Part shown: piece by piece, positions 8,385-16,636 of the stretch
Position numbering within the stretch: position 1 is the stretch's first letter
Layout: every line of letters starts with the position of its first letter
DNA from: Sphingobium sp.
GTDB lineage: Bacteria > Pseudomonadota > Alphaproteobacteria > Sphingomonadales > Sphingomonadaceae
Direction: 5' to 3'
Assembly: GCA_023266575.1 (NCBI GenBank)
Contig: JAHFPV010000024.1
Coordinates: 1-35,983, forward strand
Length of the DNA: 35,983 bases
Made by a program: the position numbers and the translations under genes
The notes under the pieces: generated by a model
Told to the model about the DNA's origin: nothing
Databases searched by the model: none
Seen by the model: only the letters and a program-made list of their open reading frames with translations

Positions 8385-9299
8385 TCATAGGGACGTGCCA
8401 TCCCTACGCATCTCAAGTTCATTCGAGCGCAACACGCGCTGCTGAAACTGCCGAGGCGTGATCCCGGTCCAACGACGGAATGCGTATGCAAAGCTCGACG
8501 TCGAGGAAAAGCTGAGAGCCATTGCGACGGCCTTGACGCTACCCTCGTTCCACAGAAGCTTCTTGGCAGTTTCCATGCGGTGATGCTGTACATAATGACC
8601 AAGCGTGCAGCCATGGTTCTTGAGGAAGCCACGGGTAAGCTGTCGAACGGAAATGCTGCACAGCGCAGCCAGTTCGACCAGCGTTGGCGGAACTGCCAGG
8701 TTCTGAAGGCGCTCGTCGATGAGCCTCAATCGCCAGGCTGCGAGTCCGCCGTTGACGTGATCGTCCTGTACGGACTCGAGATAGCGGCAAAGCTCGATCG
8801 TCAACTGGGTCGCTATGGAATCCACCAGAAGCTTTGAATCCCGGCGTGGGCTGCGAGCTTCTTCCGTCAATCGGCGCAGCAGCAACCTTACAGTGTGGCT
8901 GGAAACATCCATCGCTGCCCGGAGCCGCTGGTCGGTCCATTCCAGTTGGCCACCCAGACGCTGTAAAGCGAGCTTGCCCTTTAGTTCGCAGCGGATCGAC
9001 GATTGGATGCCGCCGCCATCCCATCGGACAGAGAGAGGATGGCCAGGCGGCACCAGCACGATATCGCCGAGTTTCTCGAAGCGATTGCCGCCCCACTTCT
9101 CGACGAATGCGCCACGCGCGTTAACCGGACGTGGTGTGACGGAAAGATCGAGAAGCGGGTTGCCGCAACTCCATACCGAACGCCCATGGGGGACGACGGC
9201 AGCATGCACCAACCCAATCTCGACGCTTGATACGCGCAGGCCAGCATTGGTCCCTTCTCCCACACCGGTCCATGCATTGGCCGTCATCGCATTCATCAT
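8385..9299 (-). CDS. AraC-family transcriptional regulator
   Basis: A 304-aa regulator. The C-terminal ~100 residues form the double helix-turn-helix: LVELAALCSISVRQLTRGFLKNHGCTLGHYVQHHRMETAKKLL, then VKAVAMALSFSSTSSFAYAFRRWTGITPRQFQQRVL. The N-terminal ~140 residues resemble a cupin-like sensor (DIVLVPPGHPLSVRWDGGG). It faces a truncated phosphotransferase gene across a 155-base gap that holds repeated GGCCAACT elements, a plausible operator. Its effector and its remaining target are unknown, because the adjacent gene is broken. Two in-frame ATGs (9299 and 9296) make the exact start uncertain. Confidence 0.88.
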   Translation of the reverse strand: MMNAMTANAWTGVGEGTNAGLRVSSVEIGLVHAAVVPHGRSVWSCGNPLLDLSVTPRPVNARGAFVEKWGGNRFEKLGDIVLVPPGHPLSVRWDGGGIQSSIRCELKGKLALQRLGGQLEWTDQRLRAAMDVSSHTVRLLLRRLTEEARSPRRDSKLLVDSIATQLTIELCRYLESVQDDHVNGGLAAWRLRLIDERLQNLAVPPTLVELAALCSISVRQLTRGFLKNHGCTLGHYVQHHRMETAKKLLWNEGSVKAVAMALSFSSTSSFAYAFRRWTGITPRQFQQRVLRSNELEMRRDGTSL

Positions 9300-9329
9300 C
9301 CGCAGTTGAGTTAGTTCATCTTCTACACA

Positions 9330-9376
9330 TGGCCAGCAATTTGGCCAACTGTCGACGTGGCGGCCAACTTGCGACG
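9330..9376. promoter_or_regulatory. Putative AraC operator with direct repeats
   Basis: Two copies of TGGCCA start at 9330 and 9342. The motif GGCCAACT-N2-CGACG occurs at 9343 and again at 9362, a 19-base period close to two helical turns. Direct repeats at this spacing are the usual binding pattern of AraC proteins. The element lies between the divergent AraC and phosphotransferase genes. Supported by sequence pattern and position only. Confidence 0.4.
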
Positions 9377-9454
9377 CGCAGGGGCATTGCGCAAGCGCGC
9401 TTCAGCGAACACAAAAGCTGCAAATCGAACATAAGAATTGATTGGAGGGTGCCG

Positions 9455-9895
9455 ATGTCGACCCAGACCGCGTCCATGCAACTGGATGATTTTGATGGTC
9501 TCATTGACTGGGAAAAGCTGAAAATTTGGCTATCGAATACAGAGGCATTAAAATCAGTATCAATTAATTCTGTCAGCAAGTTGGCTGGCGGACTTCAGAA
9601 CAACGTCTTTCTTCTAAAAACTGATAGACAAGACTTTGTTCTGCGCCGTCCCAGAAAGCACCTCAAACCCAAGAGCAATGAAACCATCCTTCGCGAGGCA
9701 CGGGTGCTGCGCGCTTTGAACGGCAGCGCCGTGCCGCATCCGTCCGTGCTGGCGACATGTGACGATGAGACTGTGATCGGCGCCTGTTTTTACTTGATGG
9801 AGCCACTGGAAGGCTTTGCCAAATCTGGCGATCTGCCAGGCGATTACGCTTTGCAACTCGACCCAAGAACCCGGGCGGCAGATCTGGCAAGCTAA
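9455..9895 (+). pseudogene. Phosphotransferase-family (APH/ACAD10-like) protein, truncated
   Basis: The 146-codon frame starts at an ATG preceded by GGAGG. It matches the N-terminal lobe of aminoglycoside-phosphotransferase-like proteins often found near acyl-CoA dehydrogenases: LAGGLQNNVFLL, then FVLRRPRKHLKPKSNETILREARVLRAL and ACFYLMEPLEGF. Full-length relatives have about 340-360 residues and a catalytic HGDxxxxN loop plus a DWE motif. Here the frame stops at 9893-9895, before either, and I do not find them downstream, so the 3' part appears deleted and not merely frameshifted. The first ~150 bases are markedly AT-richer than the neighbours. It is almost certainly non-functional as a kinase. 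Confidence 0.72.
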
Positions 9896-10219
9896 CTCGA
9901 ATGCTGACCGTCCGCTCTTGAGGAGCGAACGGCGAGCGCTCAACGGCCGATAAGGGGCGATGTGCGCAGGAGGAACCTGGCTTATGGATAATCTCCCTGC
10001 TATTTTCGGAGCGGTGCGCGGGAGGCTCGGCGTCGCGTTAGAAGCTCGCGCAGTGGAAAACTGTTTCGAACCAACCTCGCGCGCGCCGGATCGATGGCGC
10101 GAAACTGGCGTGTCATAAGGCAGAAATCGGAAAATCTGGTCGCTAATGCAAAACATGTCGGTTCGAAGGAGACGGACGGCGCTCTCCACAATTCTACCGA
10201 AGTCTTGCTATCCCTCAAG
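9896..10219. other. Gap after truncated phosphotransferase, mostly unassigned
   Basis: No recognisable gene family lies here. The sequence after 9895 does not continue the phosphotransferase in any frame that I can recognise, so the junction near 9895 is probably the edge of a deletion or insertion. One 44-codon frame with a ribosome-site-like AGGAGG is listed separately. The stretch ends at the stop codon of the minus-strand catabolic operon. No strong terminator hairpin is evident. Confidence 0.4.
9984..10118 (+). CDS. Possible small ORF of 44 codons, unknown
   Basis: An ATG at 9984 follows AGGAGG (9968-9973) at a spacing of ten bases. The frame stays open to TAA at 10116-10118. The predicted peptide starts MDNLPAIFGAVRGRLGV and is rich in Arg and Ala, with no signal peptide or known motif. 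It sits in a gap that appears to be a rearrangement scar. Chance occurrence in GC-rich DNA is quite likely, and only the ribosome site argues for it. Confidence 0.18.
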   Translation: MDNLPAIFGAVRGRLGVALEARAVENCFEPTSRAPDRWRETGVS

Positions 10220-11176
10220 TCAGCCAGCTAACACTACCCTTTGGTCAATGTGCCCGAAATGGTTGCCAGGGACCTCCATACGGACATGATCGCCGAACTT
10301 CAGGAACGGTGTTTTTGGCACCTGATCTCGGATCATCTCTATGGCGCGCTGTTCGGACAGGCAGCAGGAGCCGACTTGGTCATAGGCCGCGTTCGACACC
10401 GTGCCCGATCCAATGATCGTTCCCGCGACCAGATCACGGGTGCGCGAGGCATGGGCAACAAGCTCGTGAAAGCCGAAGGCCATTTCCCCGCCATGGGGAT
10501 GACCAAACCACACGCCGTCGAGCGTGACGTGCAGCGGCAGATGGACCCGCCCGTCCGCCCAGGCGTCGCCCAGTTCGTCCGGCGTTACGGCAAAGGGTGC
10601 GACCGCACAGGCGGGCTTTGCCTGCACCCAGCCAAAGCCGGTTTTCATCTCGATAGGCGCGATCGCGCGCAACGACCAATCGTTGATGAGAAGGACGAGC
10701 TTGATGTGGCCAAAGGAATCCTGCGGCGTCGTTCCCATCGGCACGGCGTCGGTGATGATGCCGAACTCGCCCTCGAAATCGATGCCGTCATCCTCGCTGG
10801 GCAGCGGCACGTCCTGCGTACCGGACAGGAAGCGATCAGACAGCCCCTGATACATGAGCGGCCGGTCCATCTCGATCGGGGGCAGATTGAACGCCTTTTG
10901 CATCAGTTCGCCATGCTGGGGAAAGGCCGACCCATCCAGCCATTGCCAGGCACGCGGCAGCGGCGCGAGCAGACGCGCCTGGTCGAGCACCGTGCCCTCC
11001 CCGCGATCCAGCCGATCGGCGAGCGCCCGGAGCTGCGGCTCAGCCACCGTCCATCGCTCGATCGCCTGCTGCAACGTAACGGCGACGGGCGCGCCTGAAA
11101 GACAGCGCGTCGCATCCCGTGAAACGACGACCAGCGCGCCGTCGGGGGCGCCATTGTCCAAAGTCGCGAGGCGCAT
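10220..11176 (-). CDS. Fumarylacetoacetate hydrolase (FAH) family protein
   Basis: A 318-aa enzyme of the FAH superfamily, metal-dependent hydrolases, hydratases and decarboxylases that act on diketo or oxo-enoic acids, typically late in aromatic catabolism. The C-terminal catalytic part shows the acidic metal site (DFEGEFGIITDAV), the Asp in VLLINDWSLRAI, the motif IIGSGTVSN and the end KFGDHVRMEVPGNHFGHIDQRV. It is the last gene of a six-gene minus-strand operon; its ATG lies four bases after the cyclase stop, with a GAGGAT ribosome site. In this context it probably acts on the product of ring cleavage and side-chain hydrolysis. Hydrolase versus decarboxylase/isomerase cannot be decided by sequence. 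Confidence 0.88.
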   Translation of the reverse strand: MRLATLDNGAPDGALVVVSRDATRCLSGAPVAVTLQQAIERWTVAEPQLRALADRLDRGEGTVLDQARLLAPLPRAWQWLDGSAFPQHGELMQKAFNLPPIEMDRPLMYQGLSDRFLSGTQDVPLPSEDDGIDFEGEFGIITDAVPMGTTPQDSFGHIKLVLLINDWSLRAIAPIEMKTGFGWVQAKPACAVAPFAVTPDELGDAWADGRVHLPLHVTLDGVWFGHPHGGEMAFGFHELVAHASRTRDLVAGTIIGSGTVSNAAYDQVGSCCLSEQRAIEMIRDQVPKTPFLKFGDHVRMEVPGNHFGHIDQRVVLAG

Positions 11177-11180
11177 GGCC

Positions 11181-11972
11181 TTAATCCTCGATGATGGCGA
11201 CAGCGCGGGTCCAACCGGCCGATGCGCCCTTGATCTTGTGCGGGAAGCAGCTGACGGTGAAACCGTGGGACGGCAGCGCTTCCAGATTGTGCAGCTTTTC
11301 CAGGTGGCAATAGCCGATGTCCCGGCCCGCCTTATGCCCTTCCCAGATCAGCGACGTGTCGCCGGTTTCCTTCACCTTTTGCGCCGTATAGCTGAATGGC
11401 GCGTCCCAACTCCAGGCATCGGTGCCGGTAACGCGCACGCCGCGGGTGGTGAGATACATGGTCGCCTCATAGCCCATGCCGCAACCGACATCGACAAAGT
11501 CGGGCCGCCCCAGAGCCTTGCCGGCCGCCGTGTTGACAAGGACGATATCAAGCGGCTGGAGATCGTGGCCGATGCGGGCCAGTTCCGCCTCCACGTCTGC
11601 GGCCGTGACCACATAGCCGTCGGGGAAATGGCGGAAGTCCAGCTTCACACCCGGACGAAAACACCAGTCGAGCGGCACTTCATCGATCGTGATCGCCCGC
11701 TCAGCTTTACCATCTTTGGCATCCATGGTGGGATGATAATGATAGGGCGCGTCCAGATGCGTGCCGTTATGCGTCGTCAGCGTCACCCATTCCGCTGCGG
11801 CAAAGCCAGCGCCGTCCGGCGTCTGGTCGGCCGTGACGCCGGGGAAGAAATGCTGGAGTTCGCCCACCGTCTCACCATGCGTCTGATAGGTGATTTTGGG
11901 ACGCAGGAAGGGTGGATCAGACACGACATCATTGTCGAGCGTGATCGACAGATCAATGAATTGGCGGGTCAT
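11181..11972 (-). CDS. Cyclase-family (kynurenine-formamidase-like) metal hydrolase
   Basis: A 263-aa protein of the cyclase family, whose members hydrolyse amide, lactone or related bonds with a divalent metal. The signature HNGTHLDAPYHYH is complete, and the C-terminal motif GFTVSCFPHKIKGASAGWTRAVA matches family ends. The start ATG at 11972 overlaps the stop of the upstream membrane-protein gene (ATGA); a longer upstream reading is not needed. The FAH gene follows four bases later. In an aromatic operon it may open a lactone or remove a formyl/amide group; the actual bond is unknown. Residues F6-D12 (FIDLSIT) are the usual first strand of the fold. Confidence 0.85.
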   Translation of the reverse strand: MTRQFIDLSITLDNDVVSDPPFLRPKITYQTHGETVGELQHFFPGVTADQTPDGAGFAAAEWVTLTTHNGTHLDAPYHYHPTMDAKDGKAERAITIDEVPLDWCFRPGVKLDFRHFPDGYVVTAADVEAELARIGHDLQPLDIVLVNTAAGKALGRPDFVDVGCGMGYEATMYLTTRGVRVTGTDAWSWDAPFSYTAQKVKETGDTSLIWEGHKAGRDIGYCHLEKLHNLEALPSHGFTVSCFPHKIKGASAGWTRAVAIIED

Positions 11973-12397
11973 GTCTGATTTCCTGATTGACGAACGAGAG
12001 CGATGAGCATGATCGGGGTCACGACGGCAGCAAGGGTCGCGCCATAAACCGCCTTGAGCAGCAGGACATCGCCGGCATCCATCGAACCATTGAGAGAAAT
12101 GCGTGTGAGCAAAGCCGCAAGAGCGCCGGGCAGCAGGGCGGCGGCGACCGCCATCGCGACCGCGCGCCGCAGAATGTCTCCTACCCCCACGCCTAGCCGC
12201 TTGCGCAGCAGGAGGGCGGGTACAAGCGTTCCCATCAAGGCGATCATGAACGATTGCGGCAGGAAATCCCATGCCAAGGCCGCGGATGGCACCGGGCGGT
12301 CGAGACCGAACAGCAGCAGGCCTATGCCGACGCTGATCGCGCCGTTGATGACGATGCTGATGCAGGTTTCCCGAACGATCAACGCCGACACCGTCAT
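11969..12397 (-). CDS. Small four-helix integral membrane protein, unknown function
   Basis: A 142-aa protein with four clear hydrophobic segments: residues ~5-30, ~42-65, ~75-98 and ~108-133. Short charged loops (LRKRLGVG, ILRR) sit between them. I do not recognise the family; it has no transporter, channel or enzyme signature that I can name. Both gene borders are ATGA overlaps, with the alpha/beta hydrolase upstream and the cyclase downstream, so it is translated as part of the catabolic operon. Possible roles are substrate or intermediate transport or a membrane anchor for the pathway. These are guesses from context only. Confidence 0.72.
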   Translation of the reverse strand: MTVSALIVRETCISIVINGAISVGIGLLLFGLDRPVPSAALAWDFLPQSFMIALMGTLVPALLLRKRLGVGVGDILRRAVAMAVAAALLPGALAALLTRISLNGSMDAGDVLLLKAVYGATLAAVVTPIMLIALVRQSGNQT

Positions 12398-13551
12398 GCG
12401 GTCCGGCCGTCCAGCGTTTCGGCGAACCAGTCGGCGATGACATCGCGGCCATAGGCCATATTGTCCGCGCCGACATGTTCCACCCCGCCTTCGCGGTCGG
12501 TAAAGATCACCTTCTCGCGGCGCGGGCTGTTGACGAGCTGGTCGTAGAGATCGTCGGCATAGGACAGGCTGATCTGCCGGTCCTGGGCGCCGTGCGTCAA
12601 CAGGAACGGCACGATGATCCGGTCCATATGGCCGTTGAGGTTCATGTCCGCGCTTTTGGCGTGGAAATCCTCCATGTCGCTGGCGCCGAACGCCCACATG
12701 ACATGGGCCCAATAATGGGGCACCGGATTTTCGCCTTCGCGGTTCAGGCGCTTCTGCTGCACCTCTGCCCAATTATGGTTGGCGCCCCATACCGCGCCGC
12801 TGGCGAAGCGCGGTTCATAGGCCACCGCCCGCGGCGCGAAATGACCGCCGAGCGAAATACCGGTCATGCCGATCCTGGCGGGATCGACATCATCCTGCGT
12901 TTCTAGCCAGTCCACTGCCTTGCTTGCCCAGCTTTCGCTGTGCGGATCGACGGGCAGATTTTGCAAACGCAGCGCTTCTCCGCTGCCGGGCTGATCGACG
13001 CACAGGGTCGAGATACCGCGCCGCGCCAGCGCTTGCGGCAGGCGCGACCAGTAGAGCAGTTCCTTGCAGCTATCGAGGCCGTTGCAATAGACGACGACAG
13101 GCTTGCGGCCTTCACCAGGCGCGCGGGTGTAGAGGGCGGGCATGGTCCCGGTCGCAAGCGGGATGTCCACCCGCTCGCGATTGAGGCCACCCAGCTTCGT
13201 CGACTTTTCGAAAGTAGCCAGCGCCTTGGCATAGGTGTCCTTGCGCCCCGGATGGCCATGGCCCTGCATCCGTTCGGCGGTGATAAGATAGAGGGCGGCC
13301 CGCTCCAGCTTGTCGGAGGCAGAAAAGGCCCGGCCGCGCGCCTCATCCTCCTGCGCCAGCCCGATCAGCTTGTCGCCCATCGCCGCCCACTGCGCCATGA
13401 ATTGCGGCGTGCCCGCGTCCGCGCCGCTGGCCGCCGCGTCGCGGATCGGCTGGCACATGTCGATGATCTCGCCAAGCTGCGCGCCCGACTCCATCGCGAT
13501 CGAAACCGACAGGTTCCAGATATAGTTCGGGAAATATTCGAACAGGGCCAT
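12394..13551 (-). CDS. Alpha/beta hydrolase, probable C-C bond hydrolase (DHPON-hydrolase-like)
   Basis: A 385-aa alpha/beta hydrolase with an N-terminal helical cap (~1-120) beginning MALFEYFPNYIWNLSVSIA, then the core. The nucleophile elbow is GISLGGH (S233), the acid is likely Asp324 in THGAQDRQIS, and the base His359 in GGVEHVGADNM. Size, cap and layout resemble the FrsA/DUF1100 group that includes 2,6-dihydroxypseudooxynicotine hydrolase, a C-C hydrolase of nicotine breakdown. Placed directly after an extradiol dioxygenase gene, it is the natural candidate to cleave the ring-fission product. An ordinary ester hydrolase is the alternative. Its stop overlaps the next gene (ATGA). Confidence 0.85.
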   Translation of the reverse strand: MALFEYFPNYIWNLSVSIAMESGAQLGEIIDMCQPIRDAAASGADAGTPQFMAQWAAMGDKLIGLAQEDEARGRAFSASDKLERAALYLITAERMQGHGHPGRKDTYAKALATFEKSTKLGGLNRERVDIPLATGTMPALYTRAPGEGRKPVVVYCNGLDSCKELLYWSRLPQALARRGISTLCVDQPGSGEALRLQNLPVDPHSESWASKAVDWLETQDDVDPARIGMTGISLGGHFAPRAVAYEPRFASGAVWGANHNWAEVQQKRLNREGENPVPHYWAHVMWAFGASDMEDFHAKSADMNLNGHMDRIIVPFLLTHGAQDRQISLSYADDLYDQLVNSPRREKVIFTDREGGVEHVGADNMAYGRDVIADWFAETLDGRTA

Positions 13552-13567
13552 GGTTATGCTTCCCCCT

Positions 13568-14470
13568 TCACACTTCTACGGCTTGGAACAGGCCTGTATC
13601 GGCCTCCGGGTGCGGCATGGTCTGCGGGCCACCGACGCCAATGCCCCACTGGTCCATCGTCCTGGGGCCAGGGACATGCACCTTGGCTTCGTGCCTTTCG
13701 AAATCCACCTCTTCCAGTTCCGACGTATATTCGACCGCAAAGCCCGCAGGCGTGGTGAAATAGCTGAAGGTGTTGTTACCCGCCGTGTGCCGGCCCGGAC
13801 CCCAGCGGATGTCCGTCCCCTTCTGCTTGAGGCGATTGATCCCGGCCATCATGTCGTCGATGCTGAGCATGTCATAGGCGACATGGTTGAGGCAGGGCGG
13901 CCCCGGCAGGATCGCCATGCGGTGATGCGCCGCATTGCAGCGCAAAAAGCCCATGAAATCGCCCAGCCAGTCGCTGATCTTGAACCCCAGCACGTCGCAG
14001 AACCACTGCGCCATCGCCTTGTGATCGGGCGAGTGGAGCACGATATGGCTGATCTTCTGCGGAACGCCCTCCCAGCGGTTTAGCGCGCGCGCCGTCCGAC
14101 GCTCGACGTCACTCGAAATCTCGAACGGCAGGCCATCGGGCGAAAAGAAGCGAAAGCCATAGCCGCCGCCCAGCGTATCCAGATCCTTTGGTGCAAAGAT
14201 GATGCGCGCGCCCGATGCCGCCACCTTGTCATGCAGCGCATCCACATCGGCCCGGCTGTCGGCCGCCAGCGCGATCACGTCGATACGCCGGTCCGCAGCG
14301 GCGCGCAGGCGCACGACATAGAGTTCTTCGCCCCCATCGGCGGCGAAATGGACCATCCCGTCCTTCTCGCCCGCGTCCACCAGCTTCCACTGGTCGGCAT
14401 AGAAGGCGCGTTCGGCCTCCAGGTCGGGAACGGCATAGCCGACATAACGAATTTCAGTGACACGGCTCAT
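13568..14470 (-). CDS. VOC-family type I extradiol ring-cleavage dioxygenase
   Basis: A 300-aa two-domain vicinal-oxygen-chelate protein. The N-terminal half (VTEIRYVGYAVPDLEAERAF) repeats as the C-terminal half (KISHIVLHSPDHKAMAQWF). Only the C-terminal domain carries the iron-binding triad expected of BphC/XylE-type enzymes: H142 (ISHIVL), H196 (NHVAYD) and E247 (AVEYTSE). Such enzymes cleave catechols next to the two hydroxyls using Fe(II) and O2. AGGAG precedes the ATG at 14470. It lies between the FAD monooxygenase and the C-C hydrolase genes, the classical meta-cleavage order. The substrate cannot be deduced. Confidence 0.9.
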   Translation of the reverse strand: MSRVTEIRYVGYAVPDLEAERAFYADQWKLVDAGEKDGMVHFAADGGEELYVVRLRAAADRRIDVIALAADSRADVDALHDKVAASGARIIFAPKDLDTLGGGYGFRFFSPDGLPFEISSDVERRTARALNRWEGVPQKISHIVLHSPDHKAMAQWFCDVLGFKISDWLGDFMGFLRCNAAHHRMAILPGPPCLNHVAYDMLSIDDMMAGINRLKQKGTDIRWGPGRHTAGNNTFSYFTTPAGFAVEYTSELEEVDFERHEAKVHVPGPRTMDQWGIGVGGPQTMPHPEADTGLFQAVEV

Positions 14471-14500
14471 GGTAGATAACTCCTGGAAAATTGGCGCGCC

Positions 14501-15616
14501 TCAAATCGGCTGCGCGACGATCGCGAACATGGCGTGGGTGGCCTTGGCATTGTCGACCGGCGGGCCCCGACCGATCTGGCCGTGGCAGATGGCCAGACTT
14601 TCGCGCACGATATAGGCGCAGCGCTCGAAACGCCGGTCGCGATAGGCGGTGAGGGCTGCATCCAGATCGTCGTGGCGCGACAATTCGTCGGCCAGCACCA
14701 GACTGTCCTCGATCGCCATGCCTGCGCCCTGTCCCAGATGCGGCGTCGTCGCGTGTATGGCGTCGCCCAGCAGGACGACCCGGCCCTTGTGCCACGGCCC
14801 CTCGACCAGCAGCCCTTCCAGCGGTCGATAGACCACGCCTTCATCATCCACGATCTGCTCGGCGAGCGCGCGGATAGCAGGCGCTGTTTCCGCCAATTTG
14901 CCGCGCATGGTGGCGGCCAGGCCTTCCCTTGGATAGCGCGGATTCTCCGGCTCCGGCGTCGTCACATACATGTACATCAGGGTGCTCGAGATCGGGACAA
15001 GCCCCACCCCGGTTCGCCCATTATAGACCTGAAGCGCGTCCAGCCCCTCAGGCCGCGCGAAATTATAGCGCCACACGGCCTGGCCGGTAAATTGCGGTTC
15101 CGGTGCATCGGGGAACAGGGCAGATCGGGTCTGCGAATAAACCCCATCGGCGCCGATCACCAGATCGTAGCGACCCGAACCGCCATCGGAAAAAGCGACG
15201 TTGACGCCAGCGCCATCATCTTCGATCGACGCCGTTGTTACGCCGAGTTGGACAGTTGCGCCGCTGGCCAGCGTGCAATCGCCCAGCACCTTGTGCAGCG
15301 CGCGGCGACCAATGCCGACATTGGCGGGCTTGCCCTCCACCAGCCGGGGTGAAGGCACCCGCGCGATCATCGTGCCGTCGGGCAGGAATATCTCCACCGC
15401 GTCAAAGCCGACGCCCGCCGAGAGATAATCATCGAGCAGTCCAAGTTCGCTCATGGCCCGGACGACGTTCGCCTGTTGTATGATGCCGACGCCATAGACC
15501 GACCAGTCCGGGTCGCGTTCGATGACATGAACGTCATGCCCTTTCGCGCGAAGTGCGATCGCCGCGGTCAGTCCGCCAATGCCGCCACCGATGACGAGAA
15601 TCCGCTGCGCGTCCAA
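14501..15616 (-). CDS. FAD-dependent aromatic monooxygenase
   Basis: A 371-aa group A flavoprotein hydroxylase. It shows the N-terminal dinucleotide fold (ILVIGGGIGGLTAAIALRAKGHDVHVIER), an internal DLVIGADGVYSQTR (DG-type motif), and the FAD-ribityl-binding GRVVLLGDAIHATTPHLGQGAGMAIEDS. Such enzymes hydroxylate phenolic or heterocyclic acids with NAD(P)H, sometimes with decarboxylation (as 6-hydroxynicotinate and salicylate hydroxylases do). The reading frame begins at a TTG (15616-15614) with GGAGA upstream; no ATG fits the N-terminal fold better. It is the first gene of the operon and probably makes the catechol-type substrate for the next gene's dioxygenase. Confidence 0.88.
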   Translation of the reverse strand: MDAQRILVIGGGIGGLTAAIALRAKGHDVHVIERDPDWSVYGVGIIQQANVVRAMSELGLLDDYLSAGVGFDAVEIFLPDGTMIARVPSPRLVEGKPANVGIGRRALHKVLGDCTLASGATVQLGVTTASIEDDGAGVNVAFSDGGSGRYDLVIGADGVYSQTRSALFPDAPEPQFTGQAVWRYNFARPEGLDALQVYNGRTGVGLVPISSTLMYMYVTTPEPENPRYPREGLAATMRGKLAETAPAIRALAEQIVDDEGVVYRPLEGLLVEGPWHKGRVVLLGDAIHATTPHLGQGAGMAIEDSLVLADELSRHDDLDAALTAYRDRRFERCAYIVRESLAICHGQIGRGPPVDNAKATHAMFAIVAQPI

Positions 15617-15665
15617 ACTTCGCTCTCCACTCTTATCCAGTGGAAGCCAGTCTAGCGTCGAAAAA

Positions 15666-15695
15666 AAATATCAAAATTCGATTGTTTGGATCAAT
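15666..15695 (-). promoter_or_regulatory. Putative promoter of the aromatic operon with overlapping LysR box
   Basis: On the minus strand, TTGATC (15694-15689) is followed 17 bases later by ATATTT (15671-15666), a plausible -35/-10 pair about 50 bases before the monooxygenase start. A palindrome ATTG-N7-CAAT with T-N11-A core (15681-15695) overlaps the -35 element. The region is a local AT-rich island with an A8 tract. The LysR gene ends at 15698, so this is the short gap between the regulator and the operon. Predicted from pattern only. Confidence 0.42.
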
Positions 15696-15697
15696 AT

Positions 15698-16612
15698 CTA
15701 TTCGCCATATTTATGGATGGCGGCAGCGCGCAATTGGGACCGCAGCCAGCGCAGGCCTTCGTCTGTTGCACGTGTCTGATGAAACTGGACCAGTTCCTCC
15801 ATCACCGGGAAGGGGAATGGCAAGGGCTGATAGACGATCGGAAACATCCGGGCCGCAGCAAGCGCCAGTCGTTCGTGCATGATGGCCAGCCGTTGGGTTC
15901 CGACCAGCAGCCAGGGCACGGTCGTAAAGGACGATGCCGACACCTCTATACGCCGATGCTTGCCCATGAGGGTCAGCTGTCGATCTGCGAAAGCCGCATT
16001 GGATAGCGTGCCGATCGCGATGGCGACATGGCCGGCCGCCAGAAAGCGCTTCTCGTCCAGTGGCGTGGACAGCAGATCATTGCCGCTCCACCCCGCCACC
16101 ACATGCTGCTCCTCAAACAGCAGTTCGCTCGGATGATCCTGTGACAGGAATTCACGCGGGCCGATCAGCAGGTCAGCCTTGCCCGCCGCGATCAGCGGTA
16201 TGCTTTGTTCGCCTGGCGACATGAGTTGGACGGTGACGGTCGGCGCTTCGACCACAAGGCGCGCCAGCAACGGGGCGATGACGGCGGCGACGACATAGTC
16301 CGACGCGATGACCTTGAAGAGGCGTTGAGACGATTGCGGATCGAACGACGCCGATGTTGCAAGCAGCGTTTCAATCCCGCCCAGACATTCGCGCACGAGG
16401 GGCGAGAGGCTTTCGGCAAAGGCGGTGGGATACATGCGCTTGCCATGACTGACGAGCAGAGGGTCACCGAAATAATCCCGCAGCCGCGACAAGGCCGCGC
16501 TCATGGCGGGCTGGCTCAGATGCATCTGACGCGCTGTTTCCGACACCGAATGGGTCTGCATCAGCCCTTCAAATACGGCGAGCAGATTGAGATCGAGGCC
16601 GCGAAAACGCAT
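15698..16612 (-). CDS. LysR-family regulator (NodD-like group), probable regulator of the aromatic operon
   Basis: A 304-aa LysR protein with the N-terminal form MRFRGLDLNLLAVFEGLMQTHSVSETARQMHLSQPAMSAALSRLRDYFGDPLLV, the pattern of the NodD/SyrM/NahR-type subgroup. The effector domain begins at about residue 90. It is transcribed in the same direction as the downstream six-gene operon, 81 bases away, and is divergent from the TonB-dependent receptor gene at 16736. That position lets it control both uptake and catabolism. Palindromes resembling LysR boxes lie on both sides of the gene (15681-15695 and 16618-16636). The effector is probably a pathway metabolite, by analogy with NahR. Confidence 0.9.
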   Translation of the reverse strand: MRFRGLDLNLLAVFEGLMQTHSVSETARQMHLSQPAMSAALSRLRDYFGDPLLVSHGKRMYPTAFAESLSPLVRECLGGIETLLATSASFDPQSSQRLFKVIASDYVVAAVIAPLLARLVVEAPTVTVQLMSPGEQSIPLIAAGKADLLIGPREFLSQDHPSELLFEEQHVVAGWSGNDLLSTPLDEKRFLAAGHVAIAIGTLSNAAFADRQLTLMGKHRRIEVSASSFTTVPWLLVGTQRLAIMHERLALAAARMFPIVYQPLPFPFPVMEELVQFHQTRATDEGLRWLRSQLRAAAIHKYGE

Positions 16613-16617
16613 TATCC

Positions 16618-16636
16618 ATCCATTCCATGATTGGAT
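16618..16636. promoter_or_regulatory. Putative LysR operator, ATCCA-N9-TGGAT
   Basis: A 19-base interrupted palindrome lies six bases before the LysR start codon, in the divergent gap facing the TonB-dependent receptor. A second short palindrome (ATCA-AA-TGAT) is at 16646-16655. These are candidate sites for autoregulation and receptor control. Only symmetry and position support them. Confidence 0.33.
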
